DNA of 64,000 bases, from assembly GCA_948144175.1 (NCBI GenBank), contig CANXME010002047.1:2905001-2969000 (forward strand), read 5' to 3'. Source of the stretch: Closterium sp. NIES-65 (lineage: Eukaryota > Streptophyta > Zygnematophyceae > Desmidiales > Closteriaceae). This document shows, in pieces, positions 23,939 through 35,480 of this stretch; the stretch's first letter is position 1; each line of letters opens with the position of its first letter. The position numbers and the translations under genes are program-made. The notes below the pieces were generated by a model that made no database searches, was not told the DNA's origin, and saw nothing but the letters and a program-made list of their open reading frames with translations.

Positions 23939-25192
23939 CTAGTGGCGCCAAGCGTCCATCAGGCAGCCAAATCAGCGCTGGGTGGAGTGCGCACCCCCGC
24001 ACTGCTCACCCGCGCGGTCGCCGGTGCGTAGGACGTAGGTGCACGGACCAGTACCCCCACCCCGCTAGCGTGCAGCGTACCACTCACGGAGCTGCTGAGG
24101 GGGGGGGATGTCACGAGTGCGCTGCTGCTGCTGCTGCTGGCGCTGACCACCACCGGAGCCGACCCTCTGCGCAGCGCCACCCCGACCAGCTCCACCGCCT
24201 CCGCCGCCGCCTCCTCCACCACCGCCACCTCCGCCATCTCCGCTCCCACCGCCACCGCCGCCGCCGCCTCCGCCTCCACTGCCGCCACCGACACCTCCAG
24301 CCCTGCCACCACTCCCACCACCACCCCCACCCCCTCCACTGCATCCACCGCCACCTCAGCCACCCCCGCCAGCCCCTCCAGCACCCTTGCCCCCCTTGCC
24401 CTTGCCGGTGCGGCGTCTCCCACTCGGGGCAGACGCAACGCCGACCGACTCGAAACGCAACGACTCGAAACCAACGAGGTCGGCCGCAGCAGCAAAGGCA
24501 ACAGAGGGCAAAAGGAGGGAGGGGGAACACCCCTCAAAGACGAGGGTGCGAGGGTCACCACGAGAGGCTCCTACAGCGACTATGCCCTTCTCTGCTGCTA
24601 GGAGGGCCTTCTCGAGGAGGTCAACGGTGAGAGTGGTGGGGCAAACTGAGAAGAAGTGGTCCCTGACTACGCGAAGGGAGTCAGGGAGCCGGGTGACTAT
24701 GTAGTAGAGAGTGATGTACATAGGGGGGGGGTTCCTGGCGCAGAACTCAGCAGGAAGCGCAGCGCGGTAGCGAGTATCACTAGTGCGGAGGTGCGTAATG
24801 AGGTCTGCGACTGTGGGAAAGGCAGCAAGGTCAGAGAAGAGGTATGGTAGCATGAGGCGGCTCAGTGCAGCAGTGGCGGGGGAGGAGTAGCGTGCAACTA
24901 CAGCGTCGTACAAGGTCTGAGCACTCTTGTACTGGCTAAAGTGCGCACACTCAGAGGTAGGCAGGTGGCGACGCATAGCAAGACGTGCAGCAGCATCGCG
25001 TGTGGCCCACTATGAGTGAACAGTGGCGTTAGCATCAGCAGCAGGGGCAGGAGAGGCACTAGAGGTGAGATCAAAGAGGGAGAGACCGTCTGCTCTATCG
25101 CACTATTGGAAAAGCTGCAGGTCATCTACCCAGACGTCAAAGTTAATGGCCCGACCCTCAGCGTCAAAAGTGAGGACACTTGGGGTAGCCAT
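23939..25192 (-). pseudogene. Copia gag with three in-frame TAG codons
   Basis: The 418-codon frame from ATG 25190-25192 encodes a UBN2/copia-type gag (HLPTSECAHFSQYKSAQTLYDAVVARY, MYITLYYIVTRLPDSL, LLEKALLAAEKGIVAVGASR), then a Gly-rich tract and a Cys/His region. It is interrupted by TAG at 25103-25105 (after DDLQLFQ) and at 25010-25012, where the copy at 40713-41987 has CAG (41805-41807). A TAG at 23939-23941 ends it before pol. The Gly-rich tract also has a frame change (two overlapping minus frames near 24360-24560). Confidence 0.85.
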
Positions 25193-26873
25193 GACAGCAC
25201 TAGACTAGCAGCGCGAACAGTAGGGTAAGGGCAGTGCAGTGACAGAGGCGCTGCTCTTACCGGACAAGGCGCCTCGGGCGGCTCGGCGGCTCGGCAACTC
25301 GGCGGCTCGGGCGGCTCGGGCGGCTCGGCGGTACGGCGGCTCGGCAGCAACTGCGGCTCGGCGACTCGGTGGCTCGGGCGGCTCGGGTGGCTCGGCGGTA
25401 CGGCGGCTCGGCGGCTCGGGCGGCTCAGGTGGCGCGGCAGCTTGGGCGGCGCGGGTGGATCGGGCGGCTCGGCAGTAGCTCGGCGGCGCCGGCGGCTCGG
25501 TGGTGACGGCGGGGCCGCGTGGGGACGGCGGCGGGCCCGGGTGGAGCGGCGTCGGGGCCAGTAGAGGCGGTGCCGGGGCCGGGAAGGGCAGCGCCGGGGC
25601 CGCAAGAGTAGGCGACGGGGCCAGCAGAGGCGGCGCCGAGGCAGGGAAGGGCGGCGGCGGGGCCGCAGGGGTAGGCGACGGGGCTGCTAGGGCGGCTAGG
25701 AGGGGGGGGGGTCGCGAGGGCGGCTTGACGAGGCCAAGAGTGCGGCACAAAAGGGCCGCGAGGGCGGCGCGAAAGGGCCGCGAGGGCGGCGCGACGCGAC
25801 GGAGCCGCGAGGGCAGCTGATCGGGGCCGCGAGGGCGGCGTGACGCGGCCGCTAGGGCGGCGCGACGTGAAGGGGCCTCGAGGGCGACGCGACAGGGCCG
25901 CAAGCGCGACTCGACGGGACCGCTAAGGTGGCGCGACAGGGTCGAAAGGGCGGCACGACGGGGCCGTGGAAGGGGAGCGCGACTCGGGCAGTGTAGAGCG
26001 CGCTCCGGGCAGGAAAAAAAGGTGGTGGGCTCTAGGTGGTGGGCAGTGTATAGCAAGAACAAGGGCCTAGCGTGTGCAAAATTGCAAGAGCAATTGTGTG
26101 CAAAATGGCAAGAACAAGGGCCTAGCGTGAACAAAATAGCAAGAACAAGGGCATAACGAGTGCAAAATAGCAAGAACAAGGGCCTAGCGTGTGCAAAATA
26201 GCAAGAAAAAAGGCCCTAGCGTGTGCAAAATTGCAAGAACAAGGGCCTAGCGTGTGAAAAATTGCAAGAACAAGGGCCTAGCGGGTGCAAAAATAGCAAG
26301 AGCAAGGGCCTAGCGTGTGCAAAAAATAAAAAACAAGGGCCTAGCGTTTGCGAAATACCAAGAACAAGGGCAAAGCGTATGCAAAATTGCAAAGATAAGG
26401 GCCTAGTATGTGCAAAATGGCAAGCACAAAGGCTTAGCGTGAGCAAAATAGCAAGAACAAGGGTGTAGTGAGTGCAAAATTGCAAGAACAAGGGCCTAGC
26501 GTGTGCAAAATGAAAAGAACAAGGGCCTAGCGAGTGCAAAATAGCAAGAGCAAGGGCCTAGCGTGTGCAAAATAAAAAGATTAAGGGCCTAGCGTGTGCA
26601 AAAAAAAAAGAACAAGGGCCTAGCGTGTGCAAAATAGCAAGAACAAGGGCCTAGCGTGTGCAGAATTGCAAGAACAAGGGCCTAGCGAGTGCAAAATTGC
26701 AAGAGCAAGGGCCTAGCGTGTGCGAAAAAACAAGAACAAGGGCCTAGCGCTCGCGAAATAGCAAGAACAAGGGCCTAGCGTGTGCAAAATTGCAAGAACA
26801 AGGGCCTAGTATGTGCAAAATGGCAAGAACAAGGGCGTGGCGTGTGCAAAATATCAAGAACAAGGGTCTAGCG

Positions 26874-27012
26874 TGTCAGAATATTATCTTATTGTTCTAG
26901 CCTGTAGTGGGGTGCTCTATAGCGAGTACAACCCTTCTAGGGTTTGCTATTTGTATCCTCATTCTTGCTAGTTCAACCCCCTTTTCCCTTTTTCTTCTTC
27001 TAGCTTTTGTCA
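26874..27012 (+). repeat. 5' LTR of element C
   Basis: 139-bp LTR, TGTCAGAATATTATCTTATT... to CTTTTGTCA, next to the primer site. Confidence 0.92.
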
Positions 27013-28312
27013 TGCTATCAGAGCAGGTCGATCCCCTTGGATCGATCCTGTGGGTGGGTTACCACCTCGCTTCCGCTGCTACCTTTCCCTTCCCGCCGTG
27101 CGCCCCGAGGCGCGCGGCGGTTTTCCTTCCCGCCGTGCGCCCCGAGGCGCGCGGCGGTTTTCTTCCCGCCGTGCGCCCCGAGGCGCGCGGCGGTTTTCTG
27201 CCCGCCGTGCGCCCCGAGGCGCGCGGCGGTTCATTGCCCGCTGTGCGCCCCGAGGCGCGCGGCGGGCTTCTCCCCTACGTCGCGGCCCCGCCCCGATCGT
27301 CGCGGCCCCGCCCCTCGACGCGGCCCCGCTCTACGTCGCGGCCCCGCCCTGGCCCGTCGCCGCCCGTGCGCCTGCCCGGCTCGGCCCCGCCCTTCGTCGC
27401 GGCCCCGCCCCGGCCCGTCGCCGCCCGTGCGCCTGCCCGGCTCGGCCCCGCCCTTCGTCGCGGCCCCGCCCCGGCCCGTCGCCGCCCGTGCGCCTGCCCG
27501 GCTCGGCCCCGCCCTACCTTCGCGGCCCCGCCCTACATCGCGGCCCCGCCCTATGTCGCGGCCCCGCCCCGACCGTCGCGGCCCCGCCCCTCGTCGCGGC
27601 CCCGGCCCCGTCCCCCCCCCCCCCCCCCCCCTTTCTCCCCTCCCCCCCATTTCCCGTCGTCCGTCGAGGCGACCTGAGGGGCGCGCTGTGGGGTGGCAGG
27701 TATGGGGGTGGCCAGTGTACTTTCCTCCCTTTGCTCCTCCTCCTCCTTCGTCTCCCACTGCTGCAGCTGTCGCTGAGGGGGGTGGTTGTGTGGGAGACTG
27801 GGGTTTAGGGTTTAAGGGGGGGTGCGTGGGAGTAGAGCTAGCGGTGTAGCAGTGGGTGTGTATCAGGGGGGTGGGACTGTTTGCGGGAGGTTGAGCGGAG
27901 GCTGCCGGCTTGTCGTCCGCAGCACCTGTAGTCCGGGGCGCTGTCCCGGTAGCCCAGTCGTAGCCAACTGTGCCAGCCGCCCGTGGGTCCGTTGCCCGTC
28001 CGCCGCTATTTGAGCCGCGGGGCCTGTTACTCCTGTAGTCCGGGCGCTGTCCGGTAGCCGCTGTGCCAGTCTGCCTCCTGTTGCCCGTGTGTCTGCAGCT
28101 TCAGCCGTCGCCTCCTGTCTCCTCTCCCCTCACTCTCCCTCCTCCTCCTCACTTGCCCGTTGTGACTACCACTAGCTTTGCTTATAATTGTGAACTCTAA
28201 ACTATTTCTTCTTGAACTTGTGCTCAGAATGAGTGGTGACATTGTGATCCACCCTGAGCTTGTTTTGCTTTGCCTGCTCTGCTGATTACACCCCACTTTG
28301 GCTATAGGGGTG

Positions 28313-28451
28313 TGTCAGAATATTATCTTATTGTTCTAGCCTGTAGTGGGGTGCTCTATAGCGAGTACAACCCTTCTAGGGTTTGCTATTTGTATCCTCA
28401 TTCTTGCTAGTTCAACCCCCTTTTCCCTTTTTCTTCTTCTAACTTTTGTCA
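28313..28451 (+). repeat. 3' LTR of element C
   Basis: 139-bp partner LTR preceded by CTATAGGGGTG (polypurine tract) and followed by TAGCG. Confidence 0.92.
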
Positions 28452-31400
28452 TAGCGTGTGCAAAATAAAAAGAACAAGGGCATAGTGTGTGCAAAATAGC
28501 AAGAACAAGGGCCTAGCGTGTGCAAAAAAGCAAGAACAAGAGCGTAGCGTATGCAAAATTGCAAGAACAAGGGCCTAGCGTGTACAAAATTGCAAGAACA
28601 AGGGCCTAGCATGTGCAAAGATGCAAGAACAAGGGCCTAGCGTGTGCAAAATTGCAAGAACAAGGGCCTAACGTGTGCAAAATAGCAAGAGCAAGGGCCT
28701 AGCGTGTGCAAAATTGCAAGAACAAGGGCCTAACGTGTACAAAATGGCAAGAACAAGGGCCTAGCGTGTGCAAAATAGCAAAAACAAGAACCTTGCGTGT
28801 GCAGAATTGCAAGAACAAGGGCCTAGCGTGTGCAAAATTGCAAGAGCAAGGGCCTATTGTGTGCAAAATTGCAAGAGCAAGGGCCTAGCGTGTGCAAAAT
28901 AGCAAGAACAAAGGCCTAGCGTGTGCAAAATAAAAAGAAAAAAAGCCTAGCGTGTGCAAAATAAAAAGAACAAGGGCCTAGCGTGTGCAAAAAATCAAGA
29001 AAAAGGGCCTAGCGTTCACGAGATAGCAAGAACAAGGGCCTAGTGTGTGCAAAATTGCAAGAACAAGGGATAAGTATGTGCAAAATGGCAAGAACAAGGG
29101 CCTAGCATGTGCAAAATAGTAAGAACAAGGGTCTAGCGAGAGCAAAATTTCAAGAACAAGGGCCTAGCGTGTGCAAAATAAAAAGAACAAGGGCATAGCG
29201 TGTGCAAAATAGCAAGAACAAGGGCCTAGCATGTGCAAAAAAAAAAGAACAAGGGCCTAGCGTGTGGAAAATAAAAAGAACAAGGGCCTAGTGTTTGCAA
29301 AATAGCAAGAACAAGGGCCTAGCATGTGCAAAATAGCAAGAATAAGGGCCTAGTGTGTGCAAAATAGCAAGAACAAGGGCCTAGGGTGTTAAAAATAGCA
29401 AGAACAAGGGTCTAGCGTATGCAAAATAGCAAGAATAAGAGCCTAGCGTATGCAAAATTGCAAGAAAAAAGGGCCTAGCGTGTGCAAAATAGCAAGAACA
29501 AGGGCCTAGCGTGTGCAAAATTGCAAGAGCAAGGGCCTAACGTGTGCACAATGGCAAGAACAAGGGCCTAGCATGTGCAAAATAGGAAGGACAAGGGCAT
29601 AGCGAGTGCAAAATTGCAAGAACAAGGGCCCAGCGTGTACAAAATAGCAAGAAAAAGGGCCTAGCGTGTGCAAAATTGCAAGAACAAGGGCCTAGCGTGT
29701 GCAAAATTGCAAGAACAAGGGCCTAGCGAGTGCAAAATAGCAAGAGCAAGGGCCTAGCGTGTGCAAAAAAAAAAAAAAAAACAAGGGCCTAGCGTTTGCG
29801 AAATAGCGGGAACAAGGGCCTAGCGTGTGCAAAATTGCAAGAACAAGGGCCTAGTATGTGCAAAATGGCAAGAACAAAGGCCTAGCGTGTGTAAAATAAC
29901 AAGAACAAGGGTCTAGGGAGTGCAAAATTGCAAGAGCAAGGGCCTAGCGTGTGCAAAATATAAAGAACAAGGGCTTAGTGTGTGCAAAATAGCAAGAACA
30001 AGGGCCTAGCGTGTGCAAAATAAAAAGAACAAGGGCCTAGCGTGTGCAAAAAAAAAATAACAAGGGCCTAGCGTGTGCAAAATAGCAAGAACAAGGGCCT
30101 AGCGTGTGCAGAATTGCAAGAACAAGGGCCTAGCGAGTGCAAAATTGCAAGAGCAAGGGCCTAGCATGTGCAAAAAAACAAGAACAAGGGCCTAGCATTC
30201 GCGAAATAACAAGAACAAGGGCCTAGCGTGTGCAAAATTGCAAGAAGAAGGGCCTAGTATGTGCAAAATGGCAAGAACAAGGGCCTAGCGTGTGCAAAAT
30301 AGCTAGAACAAAGGTCTAGCATGTGCAAAATTGCAAGAACAAGGGCCTAGCGTGTGCAAAATAAAAAGAACAAGGGCATAGCGTGTGCAAAATAGCAGGA
30401 ACAAAGGCCTAGCGTGTGCAAAATAAAAAGAACAAGGGCCTAGCGTGTGCAAAATAAAAAAAACAAGGGCCTAGCGTGTGCAAACTTGCAAGAACAAGGG
30501 CCTAGCGTGTGCAAAATTGCAAGAACAAGGGCCTAGCGAGTGCAAAATAGCAAGAACAAGGGCCTAGTGTGCGCAAAAAATCAAGAACAAGGGCCTAGCG
30601 TTCGCAAAATAGCAAGAGCAAGGGCCTAGCGTGTGCAAAATTACAAGAACAAGGGCCTAGTATGTGCAAAATGGCAAGAACAAGGGCCTAGCGTGTGCAA
30701 AATAGCAAGAACAAGGGTCTAGCGAGTGCAAAATTGCAAGAACAAGGGCCTAGCATTTGCAAAAAAAAACGAACAAGGGCATAGCGCGTGCAAAATAGCA
30801 AGAACAAGGGTCTAGCGAATGCAAAATTGCAAGGACAAGGGCCTAGCGTGTACAAAATAAAAAGAACAAGGGCTTAGCATGTGCAAAATAGCAAGAACAA
30901 GGGCCTAGCGTGTGCAAAATAAAAAGAACAAGGGCCTAGCATGTGCAAAAAAAAAAGAACAAGGGCCTAGCGTGTGCAAAATAGCAAGAACAAGGGCCTA
31001 GCGTGTGGAAAATAGCAAGAACAAGGGTCTAGCGAGTGCAAAATTGCAAGAACAAGGGCCTAGCGTGTGTGAAATTGCAAGAACAAGGGCCTAGCGTGTG
31101 CAAAATATAAAGAACAAGGGTCTAGCGAGTGCAAAATTGCAAGAGCAAGGGCCTAGCGTGTGCAAAATATAAAGAACAAGGACTTAGTGTGTGCAAAATA
31201 GCAAGAACAAGGGCCTAGCGTGTGCAAAATAAAAAGAACAAGGGCCTAGCGTGTGCAAAAAAAAAATAACAAGGGCCTAGCGTGTGCAAAGTAGCAAGAA
31301 CAAGGGCCTAGCGTGTGCAGAATTGCAAGAACAAGGGCCTAGCGAGTGCAAAATTGCAAGAGCAAGGGCCTAGCGTGTGCAAAAAAACAAGAACAAGGGC

Positions 31401-33908
31401 CTAGCATTCGCGAAATAGCAAGAACAAGGGCCTAGCGTGTGCAAAATTGCAAGAACAAGTGCCTAGTATGTGCAAAATGGCAAGAACAAGGGCCTAGCGT
31501 GTGCAAAATAGCTAGAACAAGGGTCTAGCATGTGCAAAATTGCAAGAACAAGGGCCTAGCGTGTGCAGAATAAAAAGAACAAGGGCATAGCGTGTGCAAA
31601 ATAGCAGGAACAAAGGCATAGCGTGTGCAAAATAAAAAGAACAAGGGCCTAGCGTGTGCAAAATAAAAAGAACAAGGGCCTAGCGTGTGCAAAATTGCAA
31701 GAACAAGGGCCTAGCGTGTGCAAAATTGCAAGAACAAGGGCCTAGCGAGTGCAAAATAGCAAGAACAAGGGCCTAGCGTGCGCAAAAAATCAAGAACAAG
31801 GGCCTAGCGTTCGCAACATAGCAAGAGCAAGGGCCTAGCGTGTGCAACATTACAAGAACAAGGGCCTAGTATGTGCAAAATGGCAAGAACAAGGGCCTAG
31901 CGTGTGCAAAATAGCAAGAACAAGGGTCTAGCGAGTGCAAAATTGCAAGAACAAGGGCCTAGCGTTAGCAAAAAATAAAGAACAAGGGCATAGCGTGTGC
32001 AAAATAGCAAGAACAAGGGTCTAGCGAGTGCAAAATTGCAAGAACAAGGCCCTAGCGTGTACAAAATAAAATGAACAAGGGCTTAGCATGTGCAAAATAG
32101 CAGAACAAGGGCCTAGCGTGTGCAAAATAAAAAGAACAAGGGCCTAGCGTGTGCAAAAAAAAAAGAACAAGGGCCTAGCGTGTGCAAAATAGCAAGAACA
32201 AGGGCCTAGCGTGTGCAAAATAGCAAGAACAAGGGTCTAACGAGTGCAAAATTGCAAGAACAAGGGCCTAGCGTGTGCAAAATTGCAAGAACAAGGGCCT
32301 AGCGTGTGCAAAATTGCAAGAACAAGGGACTAGCGAGTGCAAAATAGCAAGAGCAAGGGCCTAGCGCGTGCAAAAAAGCAAGAACAAGGGCCTAGCGTTC
32401 GCGAAATAGCAAGAACAAGGGCCTAGCGTGTGCAAAATTCCAAGAACAAGGGCCTAGTATGAGCAAAATGGCAAGAACAAGGGCCTAGCGTGTGCAAAAT
32501 AGCAAGAACAAGGGTCTAGCAAGTGCAAAATTGCCAGAACAAGGGCCTAGCGTGTGCAAAATAAAAAGAACAAGGGCATAGCGTGTGCAAACTTGCAAGA
32601 ACAAGGACCTAGCGTGTGCAAAATGGCAAGAAGAAGGGCCTAACGTGTGCAAAATAGCGAGAACAAGGGCCTAGCGTGTGCAAAATTGCAAGAACAAGGG
32701 CCTAGTGTGTGCAAAATAGCAAGAACAAGAGCATAGCGAGTGCAAAATTGCAAGAACAAGGGCCTAGCGTTCGCAAAATAGTAATAAAAAGGGCCTAGCT
32801 TGTGCAAAATTGCGAGAATAAGGGCCTAGCGAGTGCAAAATTGCAAGAACAAGGGCCTAGCGTGTGCAAAATAGCAAAAACAAGGGCCTAGCGTGTGCAA
32901 AAAATCAAAAACAAGGGCCTAGCTTTCGCAAAATAGCAAGAACAAGGGCCTAGTGTGTGCAAAATTGCAAGAACAAGGGCCTAGCATGTGCAAAATAGCA
33001 AGAAAAAGGGCCTAGCTTGTGCAAAATTGCAAGAACAAGGGCCTAGCGTGTGCAAAATATCAAGAACAAGGGTCTAGGGAGTGCAAAATTGCAAGAACAA
33101 GGGCCTAGCGTGTGCAAAATAAAAAGAACAAGGGCTTAGCGTGTGCAAAATAGCAAGAACAAGGGCCTAGCGTGTGCAAAATAAAAAAAACAAGGGCCTA
33201 GCGTGTGCAAAATACAAAGAACAAGGGCCTAGTGTGTGCAAAATAGCAAGAACAAGGGCCTAGCGTATGCAAAATAGCAAGAACATGGGCCTAGTGTGTG
33301 CAAAATAGCAAGAACAGGGGCCTAGCGTGTTAAAAATAGCAAGAACAAGGGCCTAGCGTGTGCAAAATAGCAAGAACAAGAGCCTAGCGTGTGCAAAATT
33401 GCAAGAACAAGGGCCTAACGTGTACAAAATTGCAAGAACAAGGGCCTAGCATGTGCAAATTTACAAGAACAAGGGCCTAGCGTGTGCAAAATTGCAAGAA
33501 CAAGGGCCTAGCGTGTACAAAATAGCAAGTTTTAGGGCCTAGTGTGTGCAAAATAGCAAGAACAAGGGTCTAGGGAGTGCAAAATTGCAAGAACAAGGGC
33601 GTAGCATGTGCAAAATAAATAGAACAAGGGCTTAGCGTGTGCAAAATAGCAAGAACAAGGGCCTAGCGTGTGCAAAAAAAAAAGAACAAGGGCCTAGCGT
33701 GTGCAAAATAAAAAGAACAAGGGCCTAGTGTGTGCAAAATAGCAAGAACAAGGGCCTAGCGTGTGCAAAATAGCAAGATTAAGGGCCTAGTGTGTGCAAA
33801 ATAGCAAGAACAAGGGCCTAGCATGTTAAAAATAGCAAGAACAAGGGCCTAGCGTGTGCAAAATAGCAAGAACAAGGGCATAGCGTGTACAAAATTGCAA
33901 GAACAAGG

Positions 33909-34402
33909 CTGGAGGAGAACTCTCCGCCTCGGTCAGAGTGCAGACGCAGAACAGGAAAGTCCGAGCCGAAGCTCCTCCTGAGCTGGAGACGAGCTGCGCG
34001 GATCCAGTCGATCAACACCTCGGTGATATCACCCTTGCTGCGCAAGGGGAAGACTGTGGTGTAACGCGAGTAATCGTCAACCACCAGCAGGAAGTAGCGC
34101 TCGTGACCGTGTCCACGGACGCGGGCCGGGCCCCACACGTCCATGTGAAGCGTCTGCAGGGGAGCCTCTATCGGAGGAAATTGGGAGGAGTGGGGGGCAG
34201 CCCGGAGGCGCCCCTCGACACAAGGGACACAGGAAGGTCCTGGCCCCGAAGGAAGAGGAGGGAGAGACCGGGGAAGACCAGAAACAAGGACACGGGAAGC
34301 CATGTCTCTGAGACGAGGCAAGGAGGGGTGGCCAAGACGGTGGTGCCACAGGAGAGTCTCGTGAGACAGGAGGCGACACGAGCAGGGGGCAGACTTAGGA
34401 CC
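33909..34402 (-). pseudogene. Copia integrase fragment between array and duplication
   Basis: Minus-strand frame with the end of the pre-integrase zinc region (CVPCVEGRLRAAPHSS), the integrase core LHMDVWGPARV, VVDDYSRYTTVFPLRSKG and LRLHSDRGGEFSS. It is cut by the 31-bp array immediately after GGEFSS and on the other side by a plus-strand LTR piece at about 34403. It is a relic without its own ends. Confidence 0.85.
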
Positions 34403-34664
34403 AGAGGGTACAACCCAACTCTCTCAACATCCTTGTACCCCCTCCCTCTTACCTAATACACATTCCTTCCTAGCTAATCTCGACATTTGGAGCCCGTTCC
34501 AATGCACTAGGGGTGACTCAAGTCGTCCTGCCCCACGTCCCTCTCATCCCCCCACCGAATTTAACTCCATTCACCCCCATTCACCTCACACCATGTCTGG
34601 TCGCTACTGGCACGAATCGAGCTGAGATCCTCAAACCCGCTCTCATGCACTTGGGGTGAGTCAG

Positions 34665-34784
34665 GTGGTGGCAGCCGCGAATCGGGCCGACATCCTGGAC
34701 CCGGCGCTCATGCGCTCGGGGTGGCTGGACAGGAAGATCGACTTCCCACACCCCACTGAGGAGGCACGGGCCCGGATCCTGCAG
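34665..34784 (+). pseudogene. RPT5-like 26S proteasome ATPase exon relic, copy 1
   Basis: A 40-codon exon bounded by CAG| and |GTGAGG encodes [20 protein letters not shown] and continues [15 protein letters not shown]. This is the conserved region after the Walker B/sensor part of the AAA domain of RPT5 (PSMC3). The family has GRLDRKIEF where this copy has GWLDRKIDF; the Arg lost is a conserved AAA residue. No other RPT5 exons are present. Two more degenerate copies of the same exon lie upstream (about 34500-34545 and 34605-34662). In intact RPT5 this subunit unfolds substrates in the 19S particle; this fragment cannot. Confidence 0.8.
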
Positions 34785-35480
34785 GTGAGGCGAGTGCAAG
34801 GACTGGTGAGACAAGCTGTGGGAAATGACGGCTAGGAGCAACTCTCTCAATGCCAATCCGCCATTTTATCAAACCACTACCGTAAGTGTGAGTTTCATTA
34901 GCTCCATAGTCTCCTACGGTATCTGAAATGCCTCCTGGCTGTTCAATAATAGCCCCAAGGTCTCATTAAACTTAAAATAATTCAGGATGTCCATCTCACT
35001 AAAATAAAAGAAACACTTGGTGTTTGACAAAAACAAAGTTGGGTTGGTGAAAATCAGGAGGACCAGGTGTAATTGTGCAATGACGCTATGACTTCCTTCC
35101 GCTGCACTATACCGGGACACAATTGTCACGTGCAAGTCACTCGCAACATTACTCTCTGGTACCCTCCTCGCCTACCATTATTTGTCCCTAATATTTTTAG
35201 TGCAAATGCGACGGGAAGACACGCAGACGCCACTTACCGAGCTTGCCTTTTCCGCAATGTGCGTCGCGACGCGGAGACCCAGCAGGGCGAGGTTCTCTAT
35301 GCTGGAAATGGCTATATATCACCATCAACACCTGAGTCTACCAGAAAGTGGTCGTTGTCTTTCGTATTTTCAACGTTCTCAGTAATTTATCTATCAGGCT
35401 GCATAGTGATAGTGCTTCATCCATCTGATTGATTCTTCACCAACTACACCTCTCAAAATCACGGCGTTTCATCCCCCGCA

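Larger units (their letters stand above)
23134..26050 (-). mobile_element. Copia fragment: leader, gag and start of pol
   Basis: Minus-strand copia piece. The GC-rich leader (25210-26030) is nearly identical to 50050-50880. Gag starts at ATG 25192, then come protease and pre-integrase, cut off at HHRLGYPSLLH (about 23134). Its upstream end (26050) runs directly into the 31-bp minisatellite just before the expected primer site and LTR. It belongs to the same family as the 49822-51230 fragment. Confidence 0.85.
26874..28451 (+). mobile_element. Small non-autonomous copia-like LTR element (C) in the minisatellite
   Basis: Two 139-bp LTRs (26874-27012 and 28313-28451) lie between perfect TAGCG target duplications (26869-26873 and 28452-28456) taken from the minisatellite unit. 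The primer site reads TGCTATCAGAGC, one base different from that of B. The interior has a GC-rich leader with repeated GCCCCGAGGCGCGCGGCGG and GTCGCGGCCCCGCCC units, a C-run near 27620, and a 3' part close to the copia 3' untranslated region. It has no gag or pol. The LTRs look almost identical, so the insertion is recent. Confidence 0.93.
26051..33908. repeat. 31-bp minisatellite, about 200 copies
   Basis: The unit is CAAGGGCCTAGCGTGTGCAA plus AATAGCAAGAA. The second half varies (ATAGCAAG, ATTGCAAG, ATAAAAAG, poly-A), as does the middle (GCGTGTGC, GCGAGTGC, GTATGTGC, GCGTTCGC). One 1578-bp LTR element interrupts it. Part of the array is organised at a higher level: diagnostic variants recur exactly 1209 bp apart (39 units), for example 30061/31270 and 30299/31508. 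The array is flanked on both sides by copia sequence (leader at left, integrase at right). Frames through it are repeat by-products. Confidence 0.95.

Noticed and set aside
26051..33908. CRISPR-like regular spacing of a short repeat
   Set aside because: The whole 31-base unit is repetitive, there are no unique spacers, and the window is eukaryotic. It is a minisatellite.
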